Assembly (NCBI GenBank): GCA_035048815.1
Contig: JAUCBN010000036.1
Location: 6,706,001-6,770,000, forward strand
DNA from: Abelmoschus esculentus
Lineage: Eukaryota; Streptophyta; Magnoliopsida; Malvales; Malvaceae
Direction of reading: 5' to 3'
Length of the DNA stretch: 64,000 nucleotides
Shown here in pieces: positions 36,040 to 46,831 of the stretch (position 1 is its first letter; the number at the start of each line of letters is the position of its first letter). The notes under the pieces are model-generated. The model ran no database searches. It had not been told where the DNA came from and saw only the letters and a program-made list of their open reading frames with translations. The position numbers were made by a program, and so were the translations under genes.

Positions 36040-36565
36040 GGTGTCAGCTCATCACAACTATCGTCCTTAACTCTAGATGGGTATGGAGCAAATACCTCAT
36101 CCCCGAGCTAGTAGATAGAGTCATCCCGTAACAACTTTCATTCGTTCATATGCTGTAGCATTTTTTTGTGCAAGCTAGAATTGCACAGAGGAGCTTCCCT
36201 CTACAGTTTTATGCTAAAGCATTTATTCATCTCTCTATTTACTCTTTTTTTTATAAGTTTATTTATATACTAAAGCAAAAAAGAGTTCTTCTTTTCGAAC
36301 TAAGGCATGCTTCTAAGTTCCCTAGAAAATTCCTACCACTCAAGCATAGAAAACATTCAATCGTGTTAAGAATTTCTAAAGGATCAAGTCCTAATTCAGT
36401 TCAATTTATTCTGAATATTTCTATGATTCGGTTCAAAAGCATTAAAATTCTCACCATCAGATGTCATATATTTTAACCTAAAAGTTATCTTAAATTCAAT
36501 CTAATACTATAGCAAATTCATATGTATGTAAAATAAAATGAAAATGCTAAGGCGAAGACTTTTCT

Positions 36566-36601
36566 ACCCCAAACTTGAGGTTAGCATTATCCTCAATGCT
36601 A
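36566..36601 (-). other. Upstream hairpin plus polypurine-like module (element E)
   Basis: On the minus strand TAGCATTGAGGATAATGCTA (36582-36601) is followed by CCTCAAGTTTGGGGTAG. The outer base pair of the stem is T-A where A, B and D have G-C, so both sides changed. The bases at 36045-36565 are otherwise untranslated sequence of E with several TGC-N4-GCA palindromes and no gene. Confidence 0.55.
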
Positions 36602-36656
36602 TTAAAAATAAAACTATATGCAAAATGAAAAAGAAAAAGGAAAAAGAAAAAAATGC

Positions 36657-37317
36657 TTACTTCTTCGCAGGTTTCGACTTCCTTGTGGCCATGCGCTTGA
36701 TGCGCTTCGTTGGCCTCTCTGGTGGTGATGAGTCTGTCTGCGTGATTTCTGCCTTTGGTTGCTCGGGGTCGTTCTTATGCTCTGGGTCATTCTTTGGCTC
36801 TTCTACGGCAACAAGAATCGGTTTTTCCTCTTCCGCAAAAGAAGCATGACATCCGGCTATCCGCTTGACCTTTCGGCGAGGGATATGGACATCAAAAGGA
36901 TCAACAGGAGGTTCCTCAACTCTGGGTGAGTTAAGGTCAAAATCCTCGCTGCTCACTTGAATTGTCCTAGACTCAAAAGATTGTGATTCTGTTGCAAGTG
37001 CCTTGCCTTTGTCCTTTTGTGGTGCTGTAACGGAAGTGGCAGGAGATGGTGTAGTTGTTGGTGCAGGTGTTGTTGCGGTCGGCTCTTGTTGTTGTCACGG
37101 AAGAGTTTGTTGTTGCTGGGCAGTGGTGTGCTCGTGCACTGGTGGAGTAGGTTGATTGTGCTGCTGCGACGGCGGAGTTTGTTGCTTCAGAGGATACTGT
37201 TGTTGTGGGACTGGCTCATCTTGATCAAACAGGTTGTCCCAGCCATACACTGTTAGTTGTCCCGGCCGAGTGTAGTGGACATAAAATTCCTTGACTAGTG
37301 AGATGTTGATGGGTTTG
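36657..37317 (-). pseudogene. ORF2-like C-terminal remnant, element E
   Basis: The frame at 37095-37317 begins inside the ORF2 domain (NISLVKEFYVHYTRPGQL resembles NATIVREFYAHCPNRDT of A) and then turns into a Gln/Pro-rich tract. A frameshift leads to 36657-36956, an acidic and basic tail ending RPTKRIKRMATRKSKPAKK, a strong candidate nuclear localisation signal. The N-terminal part was lost at the element F junction (37317/37318). The assignment to ORF2 rests on one short block, on the position between gag and the 3' untranslated region, and on the shared tail style. Confidence 0.55.
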
Positions 37318-38624
37318 TGATAAGTGCTTAACTCACTATCACTTTCTACACTTTTTATAGGCATTTATCATCAATTCTACACCTACTTGAACCAATGCAT
37401 GGGCTTAATGTGATATATTTAGGGATTATGCCATTAAAGATTATATTTGTAGAAAAGGCGTATTTTACTGTATTTTCTTATCTGTGCAGGAACAAGTACT
37501 GTCGAGGCAGCAGAATGAGGCTGGGGCAGGACCTGATGCCAAGGCAGCAGAAAAGAAAAAGGCAATATGGTTGGTAACTCAAAGAGAAAAATGAGGAGAA
37601 CATTGCTGAACAAGAAGCCCAAGAATCGGAGCTGAACAACACAAGAAAAACCCAAGGACAAGGCCACACGGGATGAAACCTTCTAGAAGATCAAACTTGG
37701 AAATATTTACACTATGTACATAACTTGTTTCCTACTCCAAGTTGTACTCTAATTAGGAAATGTTTACCCTAGGCCAAGCCTATATAATGCATAGCCGTCC
37801 TAGGGGTTAGAGACGATACACCATAGATCTTAAGAGTTGAATTTTGAGGGAGTCTTAGGAATAATTCTTCCTATCATGTTCTAAGTTCTTAGGGTTTTGA
37901 TGAAGGTTGTCAAGTATTTGTGAGAGGAGATTGTATTTTGATTCTTATTTCAATACAATAAAATATCAAAGTTTACTTACTCTTTGTCATTCTTTGTTCT
38001 TGTAAGTAATCTATTTGTCTAAACTCGAGAGAGTTAGACTCACGAAAGGAGTAAGTGTGGTATTCAACTTGATTGGAGGATACTAACTCAGCCTTGAGAT
38101 AGGTTAAGAGTTTCAGCGGCTAAAAGAAGTGTGGGATTGATTGTTGGTTATAATTGATTAACGCCGGGATATATCATCAAGGACTGACCATCAACAGTGT
38201 TTCGACTTAGGGATAAGCGGAGCCATACAAGGACACTTTGCCGAATTTTGGTAAATCTGCCCAAAAACAAGGGATTACCGCGACAGAGAATATTGTCGCT
38301 ACCGAGACAGTATCTGCAGTACTGCCGAGGCAGTACAATGCAATTGCATTGAATAGAAGCAAATCAATTAAATCCACAATACAACACAACTGGATCCTAC
38401 CCTCTCTCTCATATTTAATATCACTTTAGTTAGTTTAGTTTATTTAATTTAATCAACACTAAAACTTATATGTTTTTTTACTTTTATTTTACAGAAGCAA
38501 GAAGACAAAAGGAAGGATATTAAGTACATCAATCCCTAAGGAGACGATAACTCGATAAAATACTTATCACTTATTACTTGATGTGTACACTTGCACTCCA
38601 GTTGTGCATATTCAGCATGCATCA
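37318..38624 (+). repeat. Element F 5' LTR (family 2)
   Basis: This LTR is 1307 bp, from TGATAAGTGC to GCATGCATCA, with CTATATAATGC near 37780 as a TATA box. GTACTGCCGAGGCAGTAC at 38319-38336 is one of the best copies of the dispersed palindrome. Confidence 0.9.
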
Positions 38625-38630
38625 AGTTTT

Positions 38631-38649
38631 TGGCACCGTTGTCGGGGAT
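38631..38649 (+). other. Primer binding site, tRNA-Asp type (element F)
   Basis: TGGCACCGTTGTCGGGGAT has two changes from the tRNA-Asp complement. Confidence 0.82.
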
Positions 38650-38737
38650 TGGCAACTAAATTTTGTTTTCTTTATTTTTCTTGTTTTTAGTATTAGTTAT
38701 TTTTATTTTTATTTTTGTTTGATTTAGGTTTTGGTGT

Positions 38738-40276
38738 ATAACCAGGGCCAACCCTAGCAATCTCCTGCACGAGATTGACCCAGAAATCGAAAGAACTTAT
38801 CAAAGACTGAGAAGACATATCCAAGGAGCCATGGCAATGAATCCAGGAATTCAGAACCTACCTGAAGGCAATGAAGGCCATCAACAGCACCCACTGCCGC
38901 GGCAGCTAACTGTCAGAGATTTTCTGGTGGAAGATTTAAATGGATTGAACCCTAGAGTTGTTACACCAGAGATTAAGGCAACCCACTTTGAACTTAAACC
39001 TTTGGTGTTCAACATGCTTAGTACTATTGGATAATTCAGTGGGTCTGCAACAGAAGATGTCAGGCAACATCTCAAATCATTCATGGAAGTATGTAACCCT
39101 TTCAAAATTCAAGGAGTCCATGAAGACATTTTGAGACTAAAAATTTTCCCCTATTCACTGAGGGATGGGGCCAAAACCTGATTGAATAGCATTCTGACAG
39201 GATCAACTGGATCGTGGAGTGAACTCTGCCAAGAATTCATTACGCGATTTAACCCTACAAATTTATATGATCGAATCCGTAATGAGATTACTTCTTTTAG
39301 ACAGGCTGATGATGAACCTATGTACGAGGCTTGGGAACGCTACAGAGAGTTACTGAACAAATGTTCACTACATGGATTCCCACTATGGACGCAAGTAACC
39401 ATGTTCTATAATGTCACCAATTCCCCGACAAGGATGATATTGGATGCCTCGGCAAGTGGCGCACTCCTTGACAAAGCTCCGGAAGAAGCTATAGAAATTC
39501 TGAACAAACTCACAAGGAACGATTTCCAATTTCCTACTTTTAGGCGAGGAGGACTAAGATGCCAAGCCACAATAAATGAACTAGAAACCAATAATTCAGT
39601 GGCAGCACAGTTGACATCTTTAACAAAAATGGTTCAGAACATGCAAGTACAACAAAATACTCATGAGATAAAAGTAATAAATTCTTCTGAGTATATGAAA
39701 GACGAGGAAACTGGCTTTTATGTGGGTAACTACAACCGGAACAACAACATGATTTCAAATACATACAATCCGGCATGGAAAAGGCACCCAAACTTTTTAT
39801 GGAGCAATCCTAACAATGTCTTGAACCCTACCAACCAGGCCTCAAGTTATCAACATTCACTGCCGTAGCAACAAGTTCAGCAGTCACTACCGCAGCAGCA
39901 GATACATCAGCAGTAGCATCCTATGAACTCATTAGAGAATACTCTCAAGGCTTTTATCCTGAAAACTGAATCATATATGGCTGAGAACAGCAGTTTCATG
40001 AATAGAATAGAGATAAGGCTGCCAAACCAAGAAGCTGCTATAAAATCACTAGAAACCCAAGTAGGTTAGTTTGCTCAAAGACAAAATACTAGACCACATG
40101 GGGGATTACCTAGCAATACTGAAGTCGCTGAGGGAATGGGCCATGAACAATGCAAAGCAATCACAACAAGAAGTGGCCTACAATTGAAATAAACAATGGG
40201 CAAGTCAGCAACCAAAGTTCCACCAGCAATACAGGAGGACATAGACAAGGAAGACTTGGATGCTGAACAAACTGAA
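38738..40276 (+). pseudogene. gag pseudogene, element F (3' truncated)
   Basis: The start codon is ATA at 38738 where sister copies have ATG. The reading frame continues with TRANPSN and is open at 38831-39034. It stops at TAA after LSTIG, the same stop as in element C, and reopens at 39182-39868. Later stops lie near 39868 and 39915. The zinc knuckle is missing near 39680. The truncation near 40276 removes the protease. Confidence 0.86.
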
Positions 40277-40983
40277 GCTCATTTGTTGGCTTTTTATCCA
40301 AAATATCAAATGCTTCTTCTGGCAACTTGTTCATTAGTGTCTCATTTGTTGAAGCATCTAACATCATCCTTGTGGGTGCATTAACTCTATTGTAAAACAT
40401 CACGATTTGAGTCCAATTTTGAAAACCGTGAATGATACACCTTCTTAGCAAGCTCTTGTACCGATCCCAACCCTCGTACATTGACTCGTCATCCTCTTGT
40501 TTGAAGGATGCTATCTCATTTCGGAATTGAGTGTTCATGTTGGGTGGGTTGTACCTTGCCAAAAAGCTTTTGCACAAAGTTGTCCATGACTCCATAGAAC
40601 CGGCAGGAATTCCATTCAACCATTCTCTCGCTCGGTCTCTCAAAGAGTATGGAAATAGCTTGAGCTTCAACACATCCTCGTGCAATCCTTGTTGGCGGAC
40701 AAATCACAAACCTCCAAGAAAGCACGGATATGTTGTCGAGCATCCTCGTGAGTAGATCCTCCAAATTGTCCGATCGAGTTGAGCATATTAAACATCACAG
40801 GTTTAAGCTCGAAGTGTGCTGCCTGTATCTTAGGTGTCACTATTCTAGAATTGAGGTCATCCAAGATTGGTATCAAGTGATCTAGAATTGCCCTTGGTCT
40901 TGCTGCAGCTTCAGGGTTTCCTACAACATTTGCTGCAGCATTTTGATTCTAAAATCCATGAGCATTCAACATGGTTCTTCTTT
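40277..40983 (-). pseudogene. gag remnant, element E
   Basis: Two frames, 40667-40876 (RIVTPKIQAAHFELKPVMF) and about 40280-40685 (LKLFPYSLRDRAREWLNG, MYEGWDRYKSLLRR, NAPTRMMLDAS), together form a gag capsid clearly related to but more divergent than those of A-D. A frameshift separates them near 40680. The C-terminal part is cut at the F junction. 40984-41175 is the 5' untranslated leader. Confidence 0.82.
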
Positions 40984-41175
40984 GCTCTCGCCTCCTTTTG
41001 TCTAAAATACCTTTCAATTTCTAGAATGAATGGTTCGAACCCTTCTCTACGATTCACTCTGGGAATCCACTAACCAAAAACCTAAAAAGATAAACAAAGA
41101 TAACAAAGATTAAACAAAATAAAAATAAAAAGATAGAAAGTATAGAAACTATGATTAAAATAACTGATTGCCTCA

Positions 41176-41194
41176 ATCCCCGGTAACGACGCCA
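41176..41194 (-). other. Primer binding site, tRNA-Asp type (element E)
   Basis: The minus strand reads TGGCGTCGTTACCGGGGAT, two changes from the tRNA-Asp complement. Confidence 0.82.
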
Positions 41195-41200
41195 AAAACT

Positions 41201-42784
41201 TGTTGCGGCCCTGAAGGTGGTTCCTTTTAAGTGCAATAATGTGCAATTATACACATTGAACAAGTAATAAAGTGTGTGAATGAGATTGTTCCCATGAGGA
41301 TTGGGTAGGTTATTTCAAAAATAGTTAACATACACAAAAGATAAAATAATCCTTTATATTAACATATGCTAAAGCAATTCTGTAAGTGTCATCAAAATGC
41401 TTTAGCAAAATAAAAATGTCACCAGTGATGCTAGAGCAAAACAAAGATTGTCAAGAAAATGCAGTAACAATTAAACAGATATTGGAGAAATAAATAAAGC
41501 TGTATAAACACAACACAGAGAAGATATTCAAGCTTAAGACAGGCTAGGCTTGCTATGGTATGACTTCACTATTCTCATGAATGCTATTGTTTCTGGTTTA
41601 CTTGTGCTCGACAGAGTTTACTAAAAATGCCTCCACTATCCCTAGTTAGAAGTTCTAACACTCAAAAATGTTAAGGCATTACCTCTCGGTCTCAACCTTA
41701 ACACTTCTAATATTAATAAAGTGTTATCCCTTTTAGTCGTTGAAACTCTACCTTATCCCTAATGTGAGTTAAGATTCTGCTCCCGCAGCAACCTTATTGT
41801 TCAAGTTGGTCTAGCTTCGTCTATCCCTAGATTTAAGCTTCCTAAACCCCTTGAGCTATGGCTACCTCCCGGTGCTCTTACAAACCAAGGCTTAGATGAA
41901 AAGGTGTTAGCTTTCTTGAACAAAACACAAAGTTAAACACTGGAAACAATAAACATCTATTAAAACAAGTAAAAATCATCCAAAACAAACCTAAGTCATA
42001 CTAGTTTATTTCATGGCTAGGTAAGAAAAAATATTCAACTTTCGTCCTTTGCAATACATTTTCAACAACTTAGAAAAGAAGTAAAAAAAGTGAAGAGGAA
42101 GGAAGTCTCAAACGCATATGCCGTGACACTTTTCCTAGCTTGACGCTCCTCCCGAAGTCGCGCAAATCCCTTGTTTGAAGCTCTCCAACAATGGTGGCTT
42201 GGGTAGAGGTTGAAGACGAAGGAAAATGGTCTCTTTTCTTCTTTCTTCTCCCTCGTGCTCTCTTAAAGTTCGCTCCTTTTTGGTGACTCTTTAGCTACTG
42301 ATTTTTCCTTTCTTTTGCTCAGTATGTTTGTTGAAGGAGGCTTGACCTTGTGTTTATAGGAGGCTTCTAGGGTTTTGTTCCCTAATGGTGCAAAGGAATA
42401 TTCCTTGACATTTGCTGTAGCAGATGGCAGTAGGATGTAGGTCTACAGGAGCGGTGCAACGCTTGCAAGGAGAGGTGCAGCGTCTGTAGAGGAGGTGCAA
42501 TGCCTGCACCTCCGCTATAGCATTCTTGAAGTCCGATCCAACACTTGAGAAATATGCTATAACATCTCTTCCATTCTTTCAACTTTACTTCAGCAATCTG
42601 CACATCAAAACCAAGAAAATACTCTTCAAAGCGGCATCTTTTAAAATAACAGAGAAAATAAAATAAAAACTTAAACTAAATGCAAATGCACAGGAAATGT
42701 AACTAAATGCAATGCAAATGAACTTGAAATCAAACAAAACCTTAAGTAAAAGATATAAAATATATGTTTTTTAGAGCGTTAACA
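41201..42784 (-). repeat. Element E 5' LTR (family 3)
   Basis: This LTR is 1584 bp. On the minus strand it runs from TGTTAACGC to GGCCGCAACA, with TATAAA at 42353-42358. It contains several TGC-N4-GCA palindromes such as TGCTAAAGCA at 41367-41376. Confidence 0.87.
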
Positions 42785-43999
42785 ATGACTGAAAGACTTT
42801 ACCTAGATATACATCTCCAACAATCTGCCCATCATAATACACTAAAGCATTGATTCTTCTTGACACTATTGCTTTGAAATAAAAATTGAGAATCGGTATG
42901 GAAGAAGGTTGAAACTTGTAAAAATAAAGATGACAATTGGTTCAGCTACGAAGCTAAAGTATTACTTAAACCACTTCAGAAATCGCTTCCTACAAAAAAC
43001 GATTTCTAAACGTGTCAGATTGGATATCGCCTTTTGCTGGAAGCGATTTTCTTTCACAAATCGCTTCATATAAAAAGCAACTTATGCACTATATAAGATT
43101 CGATTCCCTATTCAATTCAGACTATATTTTCTACTAAAACACTCAATCAAAACTTTTTCAGCAACAATTGTATACAAATGTCTAGATTTTCTTGTGTTGT
43201 TTTTTTTAGGTACATATCTTTATACTTCGTTCAATAGAAAAAAAACATAATGAGTTGTATGAGTTAATATCAACGGAGGTTCAGAAGTCGACAACAAGAG
43301 AAACTTTAAAGCAAAAATATCAATTGATGAACCAAGACCTGAAGCGCATTACTGTTGAAATTGTCAAGTTCGAAAGACTTCCGTAAGATGTTTCGAAGTT
43401 ACACACATGTTAGGTATCAATTTATCGAGATCTCAATAACATTTACGGATGAAGCTATTTCATCAAGCAACGTTCAAACATCTACAGATTTATTAAACGA
43501 ATAAGCAATTATACAACGTAACAACAACAGGAGACTTGAAACTGAATAGAGAATTGAATAACTGAACTTAACATCGTACGTGTCTACAGATTATGAAAAC
43601 ACGAAAACAAACGATTCCTCAATTCCTTATATATTATTTCTGTAATATTTGGTGTTTACGTTTAAGATAAGAATTTTAAATAAATATTTTTTAAAAAATT
43701 AAATAAGTGGAAAAATCTCTGTGTACAAAGCGATTTTCATTAAAGATAAATCTCTTTGTACAAAAAGCGATTTCCAAGGTTTTAGGTTTTGCCGATTCAT
43801 AACCTTGTGAAAATCTCTTTGTACACAAAACGATTTCTTTTTCACATTTTATATATTGACTGATGTGTAATGGTATACCAACTCACTCATAAATCTCTCC
43901 CAACGCAAAGCGATTACTAAAATCGCTTTCTGCATAAAGTGATTTCAAGTTATGTGTGCTGATAGGGGTTTAGTTTTGTAAATAAAGTTGAATAGGGTA
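42785..43999. repeat. Unassigned repeat with at least eight ~26-nt palindromes
   Basis: Imperfect palindromes with core consensus ATCGCTTTGTACAAAGCGAT occur at about 42979-43006, 43024-43050, 43058-43083, 43713-43737, 43748-43773, 43809-43837, 43891-43916 and 43919-43946. A decayed reading frame lies between the two groups (about 43240-43390; it contains TRETLKQKYQLMNQDLKR on the plus strand), with several stops after it. I do not recognise the element. No LTR or terminal repeat was found at the edges. Confidence 0.5.
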
Positions 44000-46831
44000 T
44001 ATATGTGTAATAAAATATTAAAAAGGGATATTATTATAAAATTGTTTGGTTTTACTTAGAAATCTCTTTGTTTATTACAATGTTTATTACAATGTTACAA
44101 GTAAATATAAATATAAATTTATAAATTCTAATAAATTAAGGTTACATAATTGTTAGTCTAAGACAAAAATTAAATATTATTAAAAATTAAATAGACGAAA
44201 TTAAATATTTATTACTATAGAATAAAAATCAAAATGAATCAAACCTGATGTATATGTGGACGAATGATAATTGTGAAACAATTACATCTGTAAGGTAACA
44301 ATACATTTTTTAAAGTTTTTCTAATATATTTAGATTTAAGATATTTAGTTAGAGTTAGTCCCATCAAAGTAAAAGATTAATATTTAATGTCATTGAAGGT
44401 AAAATAATCTTTCATATTATAGTTCGAGTTTATTGCTCGGTACTTGAATATCTAACTAAATTTTGTTTGATTCAAAATCTGTTTGATCCGAGGATGTAAT
44501 GATTAAAATTCAATTTGTTTTTGATTATTATTGATCTCAATCTGAGTTGGATTTGTTACTATTGTAACCGAACCAAACCTGTATCAAACCGAGAACGACC
44601 AAAAACCCAATTTGAACATGTTATTTTGAATACAAAACCCGACATACACCCAACTTAAAGAATTAATTTAGGGATTGATATTTAAATTTAAAATTACATG
44701 CTTAATTTAATTAATATATTTATTATTTTATTTATTTTTAATGTAGTTAATTTTAATAATAGTTTTAAATTAATATTACATTAAAAATTATAAATTGTTA
44801 AATTTAAATTAATATTAATTTAATATTTAAATCATTGTTATTTTAATTAAGTTAAATTAAGATTTATTTTAAAATATTCTCATTAAGTATCAAACGTTTT
44901 GAAAATTATAGTTAGCCTCTATTTAAAAATAAATAAATAAATAAACTTTTCAAAAATTTTAAAAATCTTAATTTAGGCATTTTTTTTAAAATCTTAAAGT
45001 ATTATTTATTCTCATTAAGTTTTTTTTTTTAAATTTTAAAATAAATAAATAAACTTTTCAAAATATTTAAGATCTTAATTTGAGCCTTGATGCATGACCT
45101 CATAAATAAGTATTATTTATTCGTTATAATTAATTAATCATAGAATTTATATATAATAAGAATAAAATTGAAATAGAGTTGGTGTGAAGCATTGTAAATT
45201 TGAATAAAATTGAATTAATCAAAAATATTTCAAAATATAATTTTATTGAACATAAAACGAATTATATCCTAAAAAGGAAATATTTTTTTGATGAATATTT
45301 TTAATACACATATTGTATAAGCTCTAAAAATATATAAACATTTATATTAATTTTTTTTCAAATAAGATCTAAATCCCATAATTTTAGACCTTATAAACCA
45401 AACTACAAAATAAATTTTTAATCTCTAAAATAGAAAAATAGACATCAAATGAATTTTTTAATTAATACATTAATTTATAGTGAAAAATAAATATAACCGG
45501 AATAAATTAATCAACCATGTGATTTAAATATCAATTTCGATAAAACCTTTTAAAATGAAAGTTGATTTTTTTTTTTTTTTGAATTGGTTCGTACAAAAAA
45601 ATTATTTTTTACATACTTGAATAAATTAACACTATCAATCATTAAATTATCAAACGTAATTTAAGATATGTTAAGACATTGGGTAAACAACAACAACAAT
45701 CATTAAATTATTTGTATATTTCTATTTTGGTAATCAAACAATTATCTCTTGCAAAATAACCACCAACGTAAAATCAAGTTTATAGATGCCACAGCTGAAA
45801 TATTTTTTTCATCTCCGACAAGGAAACAAATGATTAAAAAAGGAAATAGATGTTTTATGGTCAATTCTGTAACATTCATAGCTATTAAATAACTCATAAA
45901 TTTAATTTTCATGAGAGTTAAATTTTAAAACGTAATTTTTAATTTATATAATAAATTTTTAATCGTTTAACTTATCTAAAAAATAAAGATTTATTAATTC
46001 TATTATAAAAAACTTTAATAAACTCATAAAATCAAATCACATTGATAGTACCAATATCATCTACACATCATTCTTTAAAGAAGAAACTAACCTTCACAAT
46101 AAAACAATTTTATCTCTAATGAGACTGCTTTGTTTTTTAAAACAAATGATGTCAACAATAGTAGTATTATTTTATGAATTTATTAATAAATCTTCGTAAT
46201 AAAATCAACAAATTAAACTTTCAGATAAGATCAAACGATTTAAAAACAATTGTACAAATAAAACTAACATTTTAAAACTGAATTCATATGAAAAAACAAA
46301 TCGTGTTACCTAATAAGGTATGTTGTGTTATTGAATCGACCACTATCAAATCTGTTTCCCCCCATAATCCTTTGTGCCTCGTCTCTGGTTTCTCCAACTT
46401 CACCTTTGCTTCTTCTTCTTCAAACACTCCGACAAGACAGGAATGAGTTAGAAGATAAAACCCTAAACTCTGCCCTCCAGCTGCAGAAGGAGACTCAATG
46501 AAGTGATGATGCTCTGCTAGGTCTTCTGTGAAGGGATATCTATAGATAGTGAGTCTTGTAGGAAGTGTCAGTTGGTCTGCAAATGTAGAAATAAAATCAG
46601 ATTGGACTGTTTCCTAAACGAATACGATTTCTTTGGAATTAATTGCTTAATTATAATGTAATTTACCTTAATTATATTTATAGAGATAGGGGGATTAATT
46701 GCAGCATATCTTCCAGTAAAGATGCGTTTGATTCTATAAAAAATTAAACAAGATTTCTTTAGGATACGGTGCAATTAATCATATATTTATATATAAATTA
46801 TTATCACATATATAAAGAACGATCTTTTTAT
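44000..46831. other. AT-rich intergenic DNA, no gene seen
   Basis: This is long AT-rich sequence with no convincing reading frame. A short GC-richer stretch at about 46335-46560 looks coding-like: one plus frame reads NELEDKTLNSALQLQKETQ before a stop. It is too short to call a gene. Confidence 0.5.

Larger units (their letters stand above)
37318..40276 (+). mobile_element. Element F: truncated family-2 element (5' LTR and gag only)
   Basis: It begins with a full 5' LTR, then a primer site and gag. It stops abruptly near 40276 inside the gag C-terminal region, where sequence switches to minus-strand gag of element E. No 3' LTR or target duplication is present. E lacks the stretch between its gag and ORF2 at the same place, so one deletion probably removed the 3' half of F together with E's middle. 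Confidence 0.85.
1..42784 (-). mobile_element. Element E: outer Athila-like Ty3/gypsy element, LTR family 3, host of the nested stack
   Basis: The right end is a complete 5' LTR (41201-42784) followed on the minus strand by a tRNA-Asp primer binding site and a gag remnant. The left end is a partial 3' LTR (1-276) preceded on the minus strand by a polypurine tract. Both LTRs share the end GCGTTAACA and long stretches of near-identical sequence. Between them lie E's own pieces (277-471, 36045-37317, about 40277-41200), split by element C and by element F. Most of gag's C-terminus, all of the protease and the start of ORF2 are missing at the F junction. The left LTR runs off the window, so no target duplication can be checked. 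E hosts every other insertion in 1-42784 and must be the oldest of the stack. Confidence 0.85.

Noticed and set aside
36168..36476. A 102-codon open frame in the 3' untranslated region of element E
   Set aside because: It lies on the strand opposite to the element, has biased AT-rich composition and no recognisable motif.
42979..43946. CRISPR-like array of short repeats
   Set aside because: Repeats are imperfect, spacing is irregular and this is a plant genome.
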